From Hesseltinella vesiculosa (taxonomy: Eukaryota > Mucoromycota > Mucoromycetes > Mucorales > Cunninghamellaceae): DNA of 64,000 bases. Every line of letters starts with the position of its first letter. Within the stretch, counting starts at the first letter, position 1. The position numbers and the translations under genes were made by a program. The stretch is from NCBI GenBank assembly GCA_002104935.1, contig MCGT01000034.1, positions 1 to 64,000 on the forward strand, read 5' to 3'. This document shows positions 9,974 to 21,025 of this stretch, in pieces. Under the pieces are notes generated by a model. The model made no database searches and was not told where the DNA came from. It worked only from the letters and a program-made list of their open reading frames with translations.

Positions 9974-11972
9974 TTAATCCCAATAATGAATAAACTAGAA
10001 AAAAAAAGAGGTGGTGAGAGATCAAAAAAAAAAAAAAAAAAAAACTTACGCCATCCCATGAGCAGGTGGCCATTTTTGAAGTTTCGTGAGGGTGCCATTC
10101 GGTGTTCATGACGACCTTGTTGTGAGCTTTGAATTTTTTGAGGATTTTGGAGGTTTTCCAGTCCCAAACAAACACATTGCCACTGGCGTCGCCACTGCTG
10201 AGGAAGCGGCCGTCGGCCGAGAATCCAGGTTTGCAAGCGTAACCAGCAACCATGTGGCCACGGAAGCTCTTTTTGGTGTTGGCTTTGAAGCGGCCTTGGG
10301 CGCCATAGATCAAAATTTGATTGTCCAGCGACTGGCAAGCAATCCATTTTCCTAAAAAAAAAATAAAGGTCAGGCTCTTGCCTTCACGTCCTCTTTCGTA
10401 TGCAGAGGCACTTACTGTTGGGGTGGAGGGAGACGGCAGGCATGGAGTGCATGTCGGGCTCAGCAATGTACTTGATGACAACCGGAATGTCAAATTCCCA
10501 AGCACGCATGGTTTTGTCGTCCGAGGTGGAGATGAAGCGGCGGTTGTTATCGACAAAGGTGATGGTGTTGATGGCGCCGAGATGCTGATCGTATTCTTGC
10601 GTCATTTTGCCGGAACGCACGTCGAATTGTTTAATCTTCTTGTCCGAGTAGCCGGCCAGGAAGACGTGCTGGAGGTTTGGTGAAGGATTAAAGGTGACGC
10701 AGTAAGGAATCTTGCCAGTGGAAAAAGATCGGATGCATTGGCCGGTTTCAGTGTCCCACAGCTTGACAAAGCGATCGTACCCAGCACTTAGGAATCGGCT
10801 GCCGGTGTTGTCAAAAGCAATGTCGCGGACGGCCTTTGTGTGACCCATGTAGGACCGTAACAGGCTGCGATCATGGTATACATCCCACAACTATGATAAA
10901 AGATGAGTTTTGCGGCAAGAGAGCCTAAAGATCCATACCTTGACTTTGTTATCCATGCCACAGCTGAGTAACAGATGGCCAGATTGGGGAAAGAAGCGAA
11001 TGGCAGAGGCACCGCCTTTGTGGCCGCTCCAGGTGTGAAGCTTTGTCTTGGGAATAAAGCAGTGCTGTGATCCGGGTTCACCGCTGAGGTTGATATCCAG
11101 GTCTTGGGGGATGGCCATGTAGGTGCGGCCGAGGTAATCATGCTGCTGTTTGCCGTGGAATTTGGTGGTTTCGTTACCGACAGGTTGGGCCTTGTCACGG
11201 GTTTCATCGTCTTCGTCATCGATCTGTTGAAGCGCTGTAGTGGGTTCCTCTTCTTCTTGCGTTTCTTCCTGTTGCTCTTCGTCAGGCTTGGGTGCTTCAT
11301 GACCAAAGTCGTCGTCGTCGTAGCCGGCCCAGGGGCCCTTGTAGGCATTGTCACCTTCGAGTACGCCAGCGTCACCTTTGCCGTTCCGTTTCTTCCGTTG
11401 CTCCTGGTTGCGTCGAAAGGCTTTGGGGGCACGATCGTACACGGTGGCGCCTTGTAATGCCATGGCGGTTTCGAGATTGCCCACGTAGCCAGAGCCATCC
11501 AGGCCGTGGCCGACATTGCCGTTGGCCATGGCGGTGTTGGTGGAAGGATCGCGTGCATAGCCATAGGTTTCGTACGTTCGTAGCTGTGTGCGAAAGTCGG
11601 ATTCGTTCATGGCTTGTTGTTCAACATGGCCCGTCAGGATGTTTTGTGTAGGCAGGGTTGGTTTGCGGTAAGGATTGCTGGGGCCAAGCAGGGGCTGTTG
11701 CATGTCTTGGTAAGGCACATTGACCGTCAGTTCAGTAGCTGTGGGTGCTGTATACAAGCGATCAGAGTGGATTTGCTAAGGATTTGGATGGTCAAGTAAA
11801 ATAAGAATCAAAGGATTAGCAAGTGTTATTTTTCTTTCATGTTGATTGTGGTTTGTCATTGCTATCTTACACCAAAGCCAGCATCAGGAGCAGCATTGAT
11901 CTTTACAATCGACGATTGCGCAATATGAGATGTATCTTCGTCGCTGGAGCCGTAATAATCAAGCTGATCCAT
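9974..11972 (-). CDS. CDC40: Pre-mRNA splicing factor Cdc40/Prp17, WD40 protein
   Basis: Cdc40/Prp17 acts in the second catalytic step of splicing within the spliceosome. Five exons (minus strand): 11871-11972, 10939-11775, 10416-10890, 10050-10351 and a 21-nt last exon 9974-9994; 578 aa. The N-terminal half is acidic and low in complexity but keeps the family word NAAP (residues about 27-30) and [11 protein letters not shown]. The C-terminal half holds the seven-bladed WD40 propeller ([56 protein letters not shown]). The last exon supplies the closing FIHYWD before the stop, matching the end of family members. The gene converges on GUT2, with 197 bp between the two stop codons. Confidence 0.95.
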
Positions 11973-12797
11973 TGTGTATGATGAAAAAAAAAAAAACCGT
12001 TGCAAAAAAAAAATTGGGTCACACTTTTTTGAGCGACGAGTTGAGTTTCAAATGTCAACACCGCCAGCCTGGTGCCAGAAAGCCGAAAGGCAGGTACAGG
12101 CATGGCGATGAGAGAGAGAAAGAGAGAGAAGGAAGTACGGTGCGCTATTGAATGGTAGATTGACTGATGTTGGGCTTGGTAGCTGATCGCCGGATGGCCG
12201 TTGGTGGTCAATGACCGGAAAGCGGCGGCGTGAAATGAGGAGCCTGGCTCTAGACTGTCGCATACACATCAGGGTCTAAAAAAAGTAGCAGATCATGGCT
12301 TATGCTTAAAACAAAGAGAATGAGCGTTTTCCTGAAGGAGGAACCCTTGGCCCAAATGGACGGACTTGCAAAATTAGCGTTTGAAACCATGCGTTTTTCA
12401 ACATTGCTCCTTCATGCGGTGGTAAATGCACGCTCACTGTCTATCCTCCCCTCATTCCTCTTCCTATGTTCCCTTTTCTTGGAGGAAAAGGCTAGACCAA
12501 CCGGGTGTTTCTTAACTCATCCGTCAAATACGTGCAGCAGGATGGCAGCCAAGACGAAGGAGACGAGAGGTTGATGGAGAAGAAACAAGGCCGAGCCTCG
12601 TCTTTTTATGCAAAAGCATGGGGAGTTTGGTACTACACACACGGTTGGGTTCTCATCGTTCAGGTAAAGTTCAACGCGCGTGGATTTTTTTTTTTTTAAA
12701 AAAGGCGCCCTCTTTTTCTTTTTTTTTTTTTTCTTTCTTTCACTTGCCTCTATTTTTTCATACTAGACTTTCACTTTTCTTCAATACATTACACGGC
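11973..12797. promoter_or_regulatory. Divergent intergenic region between CDC40 and the forkhead gene
   Basis: These 825 bp separate two head-to-head genes and must carry both promoters. A12 and A9 runs lie at about 11985-12011, a GAGA-rich stretch at about 12110-12132, and T-rich runs at 12685-12735 form the leader of the forkhead gene. No credible ORF is present. Confidence 0.5.
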
Positions 12798-14098
12798 ATG
12801 CAAAATCCTTATGAAATCACAGAATATTCTCACAGCAATCCTCCTTCTTTTACGTTTGTCGTGGATGGGCCAGACGTGACGTTGAAAGAAGCGACGCAAG
12901 GAAAGCGTCCACAGCAGAAACAATTCACTTCACAAAACCTACCCGCTTTGCCAGCTGGACCTCTGCATATCGTACCTTCTTGGCAGCCACTCGATGCCAA
13001 CGAAAAGCCCCCGTATTCTTATGCCACCTTGATCGCCCACGCCATCCTTTCCAGCGACCTTCGCCGACTCACCCTCAGCGACATTTACCAATGGATCACC
13101 CACCACTATCCTTTTTACACCATGAATGAACATGGTTGGCAGGTAACTGTTCCTATCAAAATGCTATCCAGCCTCACCTACGTGTTTTTTAGAACTCCAT
13201 TCGCCATAACCTGTCGCTAAACAAAGCCTTTGTTCGTTTGCAGCGCACCTCATCACACGCTTCAGGCAAGGGCAGTTTCTGGACCATCCATGCAGGCCAT
13301 GAGCATGTGTTCATTGACAATCTGATAAAGCGCCGAAGCCCCATACGGAAACAGCCTGTCACTCTGGACCGACCATCTGTCACCCGCCAGCCAACGCGCC
13401 CAGCCAAAACGGGGGAGGCCACGCCCACCCCTCGGCCCGCCAGAAACGATCCTTTATTCACCACCTTCCGTATGGGATCAAGCACCCCAGTGTCCTCGAA
13501 ATCTACACCGATCACAGCCACAGCCACAACATCCAAACGAAAACGGTCCATGCCCGAGCTCCATCGTAAGCAGCCCCAGCATGCCGATATGCCTCCGCTT
13601 CCAACCCCGTTTCTCTTCTCGATGAGCCCCTTTGAAAGCCTCCCTACAAGCAATCTCGGGTTTCCCCAGGACCTTGACTCAGATGATGACAGTGGCGTCG
13701 ACGTCGATCTGAAGGAAGAGCATGCCTATCACCACAGCTTGCGCCTACGCCGACAGCTCAAAAAAGCAAAATCCAGCCCATGCCTGATGGACCACCGCTT
13801 GTGTGATGCTGCCTTTCCCGACCCTCTCGGCATGACCTCCCCATGCCCTGTCAGCTACTCTCTGCCGATGGCCAGTATGTCCATGCCCAATGCGAGCTTG
13901 CTGGATCCTGTGCCGCATGTGCCGCTGCCGCTGCCCATGGATTGGATGTACGTCCCTTCCTCCTCTGAAGTGTCCTCCGAAAGCTTGCTCCTCCCATCGC
14001 ATTTTGACCTACCAGCCTGTGTGGAGACCACTATGTATTGGCCATGTCACATGCCCTTGGATCCCTCAAGCGGTTGCCCCTCGGTCGTTTATCCCTAG
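12798..14098 (+). CDS. Forkhead-domain transcription factor
   Basis: A winged-helix DNA-binding protein, 416 aa from two exons (12798-13142, 13193-14098). The forkhead domain spans about residues 73-160: EKPPYSYATLIAHAIL, then LTLSDIYQWITHHYPFY, then across the intron NSIRHNLSLNKAFVRL and GKGSFWTI, all hallmark segments. The intron splits the domain just before the recognition helix NSIRHNLS. The rest is Pro/Ser-rich and disordered, with a basic KRKRS patch (about residue 219) that may be a nuclear localisation signal and an acidic SDDDSGVDVD stretch. No FHA domain is visible, so it is not a Fkh1/Fkh2-type protein; a closer subfamily assignment is not possible by eye. A polyadenylation signal AATAAA follows at 14115. 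Confidence 0.93.
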
Positions 14099-14114
14099 TT
14101 CTGCTGGGTTCTGA

Positions 14115-14120
14115 AATAAA
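14115..14120 (+). terminator. Poly(A) signal of the forkhead gene
   Basis: AATAAA lies 17 bases after the stop codon, within the transcribed strand of the forkhead gene. Confidence 0.5.
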
Positions 14121-14684
14121 GCGATGCCACGTTTTTTGTTTGTTTGTTTGGTTTGTTTGTTTGGTGTGGGAAAGGGCAAGCGGAAGACGAGCCAGCGTCC
14201 CGGTCTTTCTTGGATCAAATGACAGAAAGAGGAAATCGGGGTGGGGGCTGGTGTAACTGGTTTGGAGACTCACACGTTGGAAATGCATTGACCAGTTTTT
14301 TTAATTTGGAAGCTTGGGCCAGCAAACTCAAAGATAAAAGCGATGGTCATGGCAACCCCGAGGCCATTCATTTTGGCTCGAGGCACCTTTCTTTTTGCAG
14401 ACCCCTTTTTATTTATTCAATGATAAAGCGGGGGGAGGAGGAAAAAAAAGTGGGGACCCAGGCCTGTTTATGTGCCTTGTCACACGATTTAGAAAAATCA
14501 GCTGAAAGTTCCTCAGCAAAAGAGATCACCAATCCATCAAATCTTCCACCCGCTTCCTTTTTGTCCAACCCGACCAATCCGATGTTAAACTAAAAAATAT
14601 TTTTATTTTTTTTGCTTATCTCTCTTTCCCAAAGTATCGCGCTCGACCCCTGTTCTTCTTTTTTTTTTTTTTTTTTTTGGAGTG
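14121..14684. other. Intergenic region, no supported gene
   Basis: A TTTG tandem tract lies at about 14137-14162, and T/A-rich runs (T19 near 14660-14678) precede the next ORF. The open frames here (up to 149 codons) have no recognisable domain and no leader typical of this genome. Confidence 0.5.
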
Positions 14685-15509
14685 ATGCTGTATGAACACA
14701 CAAAACGGGATGTGTTTTGTCAAGAAACACAGCTGATACATGGCGACGTAGGAACTCAGCCGGGCCACGATGGGGCGGTGCCATCGGTGACGACGATTGT
14801 CTTGCTGCAAGTACAAGCATCCATGATCCAGGTGATAAGCCGTTTGCACCAATCGAAAGAACACATTCCTCAAATGGTGCAGGTGCCATTGCGATGGGGC
14901 CTGTTGCTTGGCTTGGTGGTCGTCGACAATGTGGCACGAGCAATGCATGTGGACCAAGAAATGGTGACGGTGCGTGGAAACATGGAAGACCAGAGCACAG
15001 TGTACACCAGCGACGACCAGCAAGAAGACGACACCCCACCCACCTTTTCTTCTCTTTATCAACGAGGTGCCTCTGCCATCACGGCGCCTGCTCATTCCCT
15101 TCAACATACCCCGCGGGTGTCGACCTCGGCATCTGTCCTGCCTACCCGCCGTTCTAGTAGCATGACATCGGCACCCATGCACCAGGACCTTGTCATACCC
15201 CAGCGCTCACAGTCCACCTCCTTCTTGTCCAGCTATTCCCCATCGTCACCACTTTTGGCGGTTCAACCGCCTCTGGTGTCACAGTCCTCGCAAGGTTTGC
15301 GTGTGCGACTCCGCAAAACCTCCTCCCCACCCAACCTTCAGCGGCCAATCATCTACGCCAGCGGCCAATCACCTGTCCCTTCAGTGCGTGCCCGAGCCGT
15401 ATCCAATCAGCTTTTCCATTCCTCTGCCTCGCCTACGCTCAAACGCCAATCTTCCACAGTGCGACGTGTGACAGCTCGACGCAATCTCACTGATGAACCT
15501 TGTCAATAA
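14685..15509 (+). CDS. Hypothetical Ser/Pro-rich protein, 274 aa
   Basis: I do not recognise this protein. It is one uninterrupted frame beginning with the ATG at 14685, 7 bases after a T-rich leader. Residues about 40-85 can form amphipathic helices (VLLQVQASMIQVISRL, then PLRWGLLLGLVVVDNVARAM); the rest is rich in Ser, Pro, Gln and Thr with basic stretches (VRLRKTSS, TVRRVTARR) typical of disordered regulatory proteins. The stop codon overlaps an AATAAA signal at 15505-15510, which supports a real 3' end. Codon use resembles its neighbours. It could have undetected introns or a different start. Confidence 0.5.
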   Translation: MLYEHTKRDVFCQETQLIHGDVGTQPGHDGAVPSVTTIVLLQVQASMIQVISRLHQSKEHIPQMVQVPLRWGLLLGLVVVDNVARAMHVDQEMVTVRGNMEDQSTVYTSDDQQEDDTPPTFSSLYQRGASAITAPAHSLQHTPRVSTSASVLPTRRSSSMTSAPMHQDLVIPQRSQSTSFLSSYSPSSPLLAVQPPLVSQSSQGLRVRLRKTSSPPNLQRPIIYASGQSPVPSVRARAVSNQLFHSSASPTLKRQSSTVRRVTARRNLTDEPCQ

Positions 15510-15510
15510 A
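15505..15510 (+). terminator. Poly(A) signal overlapping the stop codon of the hypothetical gene
   Basis: AATAAA includes the TAA stop at 15507-15509, and a second near-copy follows at once (ATAAAATA). Confidence 0.4.
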
Positions 15511-15868
15511 TAAAATAGCCCTGTAGCTCGCTTTTTTTTTTTTTTTTCTCCCTGCGATCTTCCCAGTCATGGAAGCTGTTCATTTTTGGCAAGCCTCCTT
15601 TTTTGATGCCTGTAAATGAAATTGAAAATGGCCTACGCCAGTGGTCGTTTGCATAGACAAGCCAAAGTCACTGGCGACTCCTTCAAAATTTGTGTCACCC
15701 CATTGCTCATTTGCCACAAAGACAATGGGCAAAAAAAAAAAAAAAAAAAAAAAAAAGGAGCGAAAAAAAGGGTGATGTGACACAAAAACTTTATAGCCTT
15801 ATTTTTAATTTTTTTCCTTTTGGCCAAACAAGCTCGTTCTTCTTCTCTTTTTCTTAATTTATACTTCA
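15511..15868. other. Intergenic region and leader of the NTF2-like gene
   Basis: It holds a T18 run near 15530-15547, an A27 run near 15730-15757 and a T/C-rich leader up to 15868. There is no credible ORF. Confidence 0.5.
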
Positions 15869-17067
15869 ATGGAAGAAACGTGGAATCAGTTCAAGGTCAA
15901 AGCCAGCAACAGTGCTCTTTACACTGAAGATGCCACTGTTACCTACGTGCCCAGTGGCCTGGGCGCCAAGTCCAAGGAAAACATTCGACGCCTCTATCTG
16001 CAACCTTATTTCTCCCAAAAGGCCACCTCTGTGACCGAAGTTGTTCATAACCAAGTCAAAGGTGGCTCCAAACTCATGGAAGAAGTCGAATGGATCATCA
16101 CCTTTCACCATGGCGAATGCAACTGGCTTGTCCCTGGCTTGGAGGAACATCAGCTGGTAAGCGAGCCAAGAGGAAGGACGTGCGTTTTTTTCCCCCCAGA
16201 AAGTCTCATCGTCTCGCGTTCTTTTCATAGCTCAATGCTACCGTCAAGATCCCTGTGGTATAGTCCTATAGAACCAAAAGTGAATGATGTCTCATTATTT
16301 TTCTTATTAGGTGATCTCGGCCGAGTTTGAAGGCAGTTTGATTTCTCGGCTTCGGTTTTATTGGGACCAAGGGTCAGTGTTGAAACAATTGCGGTTGGTG
16401 TCAGAGCGTAACAAGTGGCCTGTGATCGGTGTAGAGCAAGTTGCTGTCTTCCATGGCAAGCAGCCCGAGCCTGTTGTCACCAAAGATGTCAAGCTGCCTG
16501 AAAAGGTAAATACCATAACAACCCTTTTACACGCTAAACCTTTTCTTTTGTGTGGTTAGTTCAATCCTGGCAAAAATGCGTTTGGTAAAAATGAGTGGTT
16601 GGTTTGGAAACCGAAATGGATCGATCGCTAAAAAAAAAAAAAACGCCTTGTCTCCTATTTTTAATAGTGCCTGGCCGTATCTTTGGACCTGTGCATCCAG
16701 ATGATGAAGTCAGCCATCACACCAAACGACATGATACCAGCCAACCTCAGCGCAACATCTTCACCTATGTGCCTCCCGAGCAAAAGCCACTGGTTGCCCA
16801 CAATCCTAACCGATTAGAATCCTCCTTCAGCTTCGGTAATGATGCCAACCCCACCAGCCCCAGCACTCCTTCCAGTCGCAAGGTCGTGCCCGAAAACCGC
16901 AACATCTTTGCCCAGTCTCCTGTCGACCAACTTGCTGACAACGTCCAAGCCTTGAACATCAGCTCCCCCAGATCAGCCAACGCAACAAGGTAAAAAATAT
17001 ATAAATAAAAATCATTCATGCTGATCCTTCTTTCACCTGCCATAGAAATATCTTTACACACCAATAA
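15869..17067 (+). CDS. NTF2-like-fold protein with repeated RNIF motifs in its tail (292 aa)
   Basis: Six exons: 15869-16156, 16231-16257, 16311-16505, 16560-16584, 16668-16989, 17046-17067. Two of them are only 27 and 25 nt. Residues about 1-170 look like an NTF2/SnoaL-like alpha-beta domain: a helical start, ATVTYVPSGLGAKSKENIRRLY, the strand EVEWIITFHHGECNWLVPG, then FEGSLISRLRFYWDQGSVLKQL. I infer the fold from pattern only. After about residue 170 the protein is disordered and carries GRIFGP, QRNIFTYVP, NRNIFAQSP and a final TRNIFTHQ right before the stop; the last exon codes almost only for that last copy. The function is unknown. A poly(A) signal lies at 17096. Confidence 0.75.
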
Positions 17068-17095
17068 TAACCATGTATCCCTTACCTTTTAAACA

Positions 17096-17101
17096 AATAA
17101 A
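17096..17101 (+). terminator. Poly(A) signal of the NTF2-like gene
   Basis: AATAAA lies 29 bases after the stop codon. Confidence 0.45.
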
Positions 17102-17206
17102 AGCAACCAAAAAAAAAAAAAGAAAACTCCTCCAGGCTCCGCATTTCTCCTTTGTTCCTTTCTTTTTTTTATATTTATTGTCTTCATTTGTTTCCTGTTT
17201 CTGGCA

Positions 17207-19420
17207 ATGTCCTCGTCGTCGAGCAATTATCACCTACCAGCGATAGCTGTGATGGCCGGCATTGCTCTTGCTGCATCGACGTATCTTTCTTCTACATCTC
17301 CTGTAGAAAAACGCAAACGGCGACGTCGCATCAAATCCAAACTCTCACGAGGTAATGGCACACCAATGCTTTTTCATAGGTGTCTGCCACTGACACCCAT
17401 CGTGTTTTAGAACGTGATGATAGATATGTTCTTGGATTGGAAAACACCGGCAACTTCTGCTTTGTCAATTCTATACTACAAGTAAGCATCCTCTTCTCCA
17501 GTCCATCGCTCATCCACCCTCTATTCCATTCCTAGGCATTGGCCACCCTGTCGACCTTGCGGTCTTACTTGGTAAAATATACACAGAACATCAACGACAA
17601 ATGCACACCAACTGATCGCTTCTACATACCACCTAGGCCGAACGTGTGGATGAGCAAGGCGACGAGGCCGGAGCCCAAGTACCTCGGAATGATTTTATCT
17701 TGCAGTCGGTCGCCTTTGCTCTGTACTCGACGATTGAACGTAAGCAAAAAAAAAAAATAAGAATAGGATGTATAGGAGCTCACCTACTCTTTTACCGCAG
17801 TGCTGAACCGACCTTTATCAAGACCTAGATCCATCACTGCGATCGATATCATTCATGCACTGGAAAATAAGACGCATGGAACCATCAGTCGAGATCAGCA
17901 GGTAATAGAAAAAGGGCGTGCATTCAAGCAGCGTGCATTGACCCCCCCCCTCCTTCTGCTAGGATGCACACGAACTCTTTCAAATCATCTCCAGCATCCT
18001 GACAACGGAAGAAGAAACGCAATACAAAGAATCACCTGCCTCGTTACTAGATCTCGGGACTCTGCGCCATCTTGCTGCCGATCCTGATCCCATGGGTGTA
18101 TCCGATCTTTTGGAAACCTCATCCTTCTCCTCTGTGGGTTCCATGGGGTCCATGTGGAGTTCCTTTTCCGTCTCGACTGTTGGCTATCATTTGCAGCAAC
18201 GACCTCGCCGGCCACGCAACCCTTTTACGGGCTTGGCTGCCTCTAAAATCAGCTGCATGAAATGCGGCTACACCGCCCCCATCCGCCACCATACCTTTGA
18301 TAACATCTCCCTTTCTGTGCCTCAAACGGTAAGCACCAAAGAAAAAAAAATTTGCCTGTAGTTCATAGGTTCCTCCTTCAGCTGTCCTGTACCTTGGAAT
18401 CTTGCCTGGGCAATTACACCGAAGTCGATATCCTCAATGACTTTCAATGTCGGAAATGTACCTTGCTCCATAGCCTGGACAAGCTGGAGCAGACGGCGGC
18501 GCTCGACCCTACACACAGCCAATCCCTGGCTTCGCAAATCGACAAACTCAAACAAGCTCTGCATCACAACATCGAGACTAACCTGGTAAAGCCGAGGAGA
18601 CCCTTCCCTCCCGCCAAAAAAAAGAAAATAGCCACTGACTTATTCTCATCTCTTCCAGGATGGGGTAGACTTGACGCCACCAAGCCGCTTGGCACAAACG
18701 ACAAAACAAACGATGTTTGCAAACCCACCAAAAGCTCTCTGTATTCACCTGTCTCGCTCCGTCTACCACCCTTCGGGCTACATTCAGAAAAACCACTGCC
18801 GGGTACAGTTTCCGGAATTGCTGGACTTGGCTCCTTTCAGCACCAACGGCTTCCTCAACACCCAAGATCCCAGCAACACCTTGAGCCCAGCAGGCGTATC
18901 GACACCAACAAAACAGCCTCGTACCTCGCAATCCAGCCTCGTCTACTTGCGCAACCTGGCCTCCTCCAACAACAAGTTCTCAACACCCTGGACAAGCGCC
19001 AACGACAAGGCCAGCAACCAGGGGTTGAATATTGTCTTGGATGACAAAGACGTCACCGCGAGCAACAGCAACCCCAGCAACGCGCGCTTGTCGATCCTCA
19101 CCGACAATCTTGACCGCCATCAAGTTCATTCTAGCCCATTGCCGTCCATGACCGTCCCTGCCATCCGCCCCATCCTATACCGCCTGACCGCCGTCATTGT
19201 CCATCATGGCAGCCACGACTCGGGCCATTTCGTCACCTATCGCCGCAAGAAACTGCCCACGGGTCAGGAAGTGCGATTGCCCCACTTTATGGACTCCTCG
19301 CCCTCGGCTCCTCCGCCCGCCAAGTTCTGGTGCTGCAGTGATACCCTTGTCGAAGAAGTCGATCTGGAGACCGTGCTGTCCTCGGAAGCTTATATGCTTT
19401 TTTATGAACGCGACCTGTAA
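17207..19420 (+). CDS. Ubiquitin-specific protease with N-terminal membrane anchor (USP30/Ubp1-like)
   Basis: A deubiquitinase of the USP (C19) family, 595 aa from eight exons: 17207-17351, 17411-17481, 17536-17571, 17637-17739, 17801-17901, 17963-18328, 18382-18585, 18659-19420. Residues about 9-28 (LPAIAVMAGIALAASTYLSS) form one hydrophobic segment followed by a strongly basic patch (KRKRRRRIKSK), the layout of a tail-out anchor in the mitochondrial outer or ER membrane as in USP30 and yeast Ubp1. The Cys box is GLENTGNFCFVNSILQ. DAHELFQIISS, the two zinc-binding CxxC pairs (CMKCG, CRKC), and the His box GSHDSGHFVTYRRK followed by WCCSDTLVEEV are all present, so it should be active. The assignment between USP30, Ubp1 and Ubp16 types is open. 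It converges on the chitin synthase, 130 bp tail to tail. Confidence 0.9.
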
Positions 19421-19451
19421 CACTGTACTTTCACCTTTCACCAATCAAATC

Positions 19452-19457
19452 AATAAA
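19452..19457 (+). terminator. Poly(A) signal of the ubiquitin protease gene
   Basis: AATAAA lies 32 bases after the stop. The opposing gene has its own signal (TTTATT on the plus strand at 19492-19497), so the two convergent transcripts may overlap. Confidence 0.45.
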
Positions 19458-19550
19458 ACCTCAGCCTTTCCTTTTTTTTTTTTTTTTTCTTTTTATTGAT
19501 GATGAGATGAAAGTGTTGTCTACAAGAAAAGAGGGAATAAAACAATTAAA

Positions 19551-19659
19551 TTAAGGGATGAACTCGGTTTCCAAGAGTCGTTCGATGGTGGCGTTGATGT
19601 AGCCTTTTTTGATGGTCAAGTCTACACCAAACACTTGCGACAGATGATCTCGTACTAGG

Positions 19660-19690
<31 letters not shown>

Positions 19691-20993
19691 TTACTGTCTG
19701 CTGGCTCTTTCAAAGCAATAGCTTACCTTGCCGTTTGGTGAGGTCCATAAGATTGGCATCAAGAAGGAGTTTGCGGATTTCGCGCTCGAGGTCTTCGTCT
19801 TCGGGCAAGGTGACATTTAAAACAAGGCCATCGTCTTGCTGATGGGCGTCGGACGGAGGTGCAAGCAGGCCGGCAGAGGGATCCAGCAGTGGCTTGGAGT
19901 CCAGCGGCTGGAGCGAGGGAAGCAGGCCAGTGTCCGACAGATCAATCCAGGAGGTGGGTCGGTCGGTCTCAAATGCCATGGGATGAAGGAGAATGCTGTT
20001 GCTGGCGGGCTTGGAGACATCGCGTTGGGTGCGCTGTTGCCATCTCAGGTGTTGGCGTTCGCGCAGACGCGCGGCCTTGGCGGCATTGCGTTCCCAAAGC
20101 CCAGACTCGTATGGCAGCCATTTCTGCATGGGGATCATCTTTTCATCAAATTTTTCACCATCGGTGGCAATGATCTGCTTCTTGTGATCCCCCATCACCA
20201 CACGCGTGCTTCCCCAGGAAAAATCGTCCATGTGCCAAAACGAATACAGCGGAATCATAAAGCAGAAAACAGGGATGGCCAGAATGTAGATGATCATCCA
20301 GCCAATGTGTTGCCACTGGCGCTTGACCAAAAAGACCACGGCTTGGAGGCCATAGGCACCGGCCAGCATGGCCAGTGCAATCACAGGAAGCGGGCCATCG
20401 CCCGAGATCGACTGGTACAGCAGATAGCCGAGATAGATCACCGATGACGGCAACGTGATGGTACCGATCAGGTCGGCCATGACGACAAAGCGCATCGACA
20501 AGCAGCAAAAACCGCACAGTTCCGGCAGCATCACCAGCTCCAGCAGGTTGTGAATGGTCGAGTTGATCCAGCGGCGGCGCTGCGACAGGAGCACGGCCCA
20601 GCTATCGGGGGCGGCCGTCTGGCATTTTGCATGGGGGGTGAACATGAGTTTGTACTGGGGAAAGGTCTTCATGACAAGTGTGGTCAGGTAGCGGTCTTCG
20701 CCGAGCTGCAGCAGGTTTTTCTTGTGGAGGGTGTCGACTTGGTGGTCCGAGTAGCCGTGAATGACGGCGGGGCTGATGATCAATGGTGTCTGTTTCGCAT
20801 TGGGTGCTCGGATCCTGTACATGCAGAAGCAGCCTGGCAGGCACGTCACCGATCCAAACAGCGATTCAAACGCCTTGACCAGATGGTGGGAGATGTAATA
20901 TTCGTACACTTGAATCCGTGTCGCCCACGACACATCTTCGTTTGCCAGTTCCGTTTCACCACACAGGCCAATGATCCTATGGGGGGAGTGATG

Positions 20994-21025
<32 letters not shown>

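Noticed and set aside
8994..10556. 520-codon minus-strand ORF
   Set aside because: It joins the antisense of the last GUT2 exon with real CDC40 exons and retained introns; the CDC40 part is annotated with its true splice sites.
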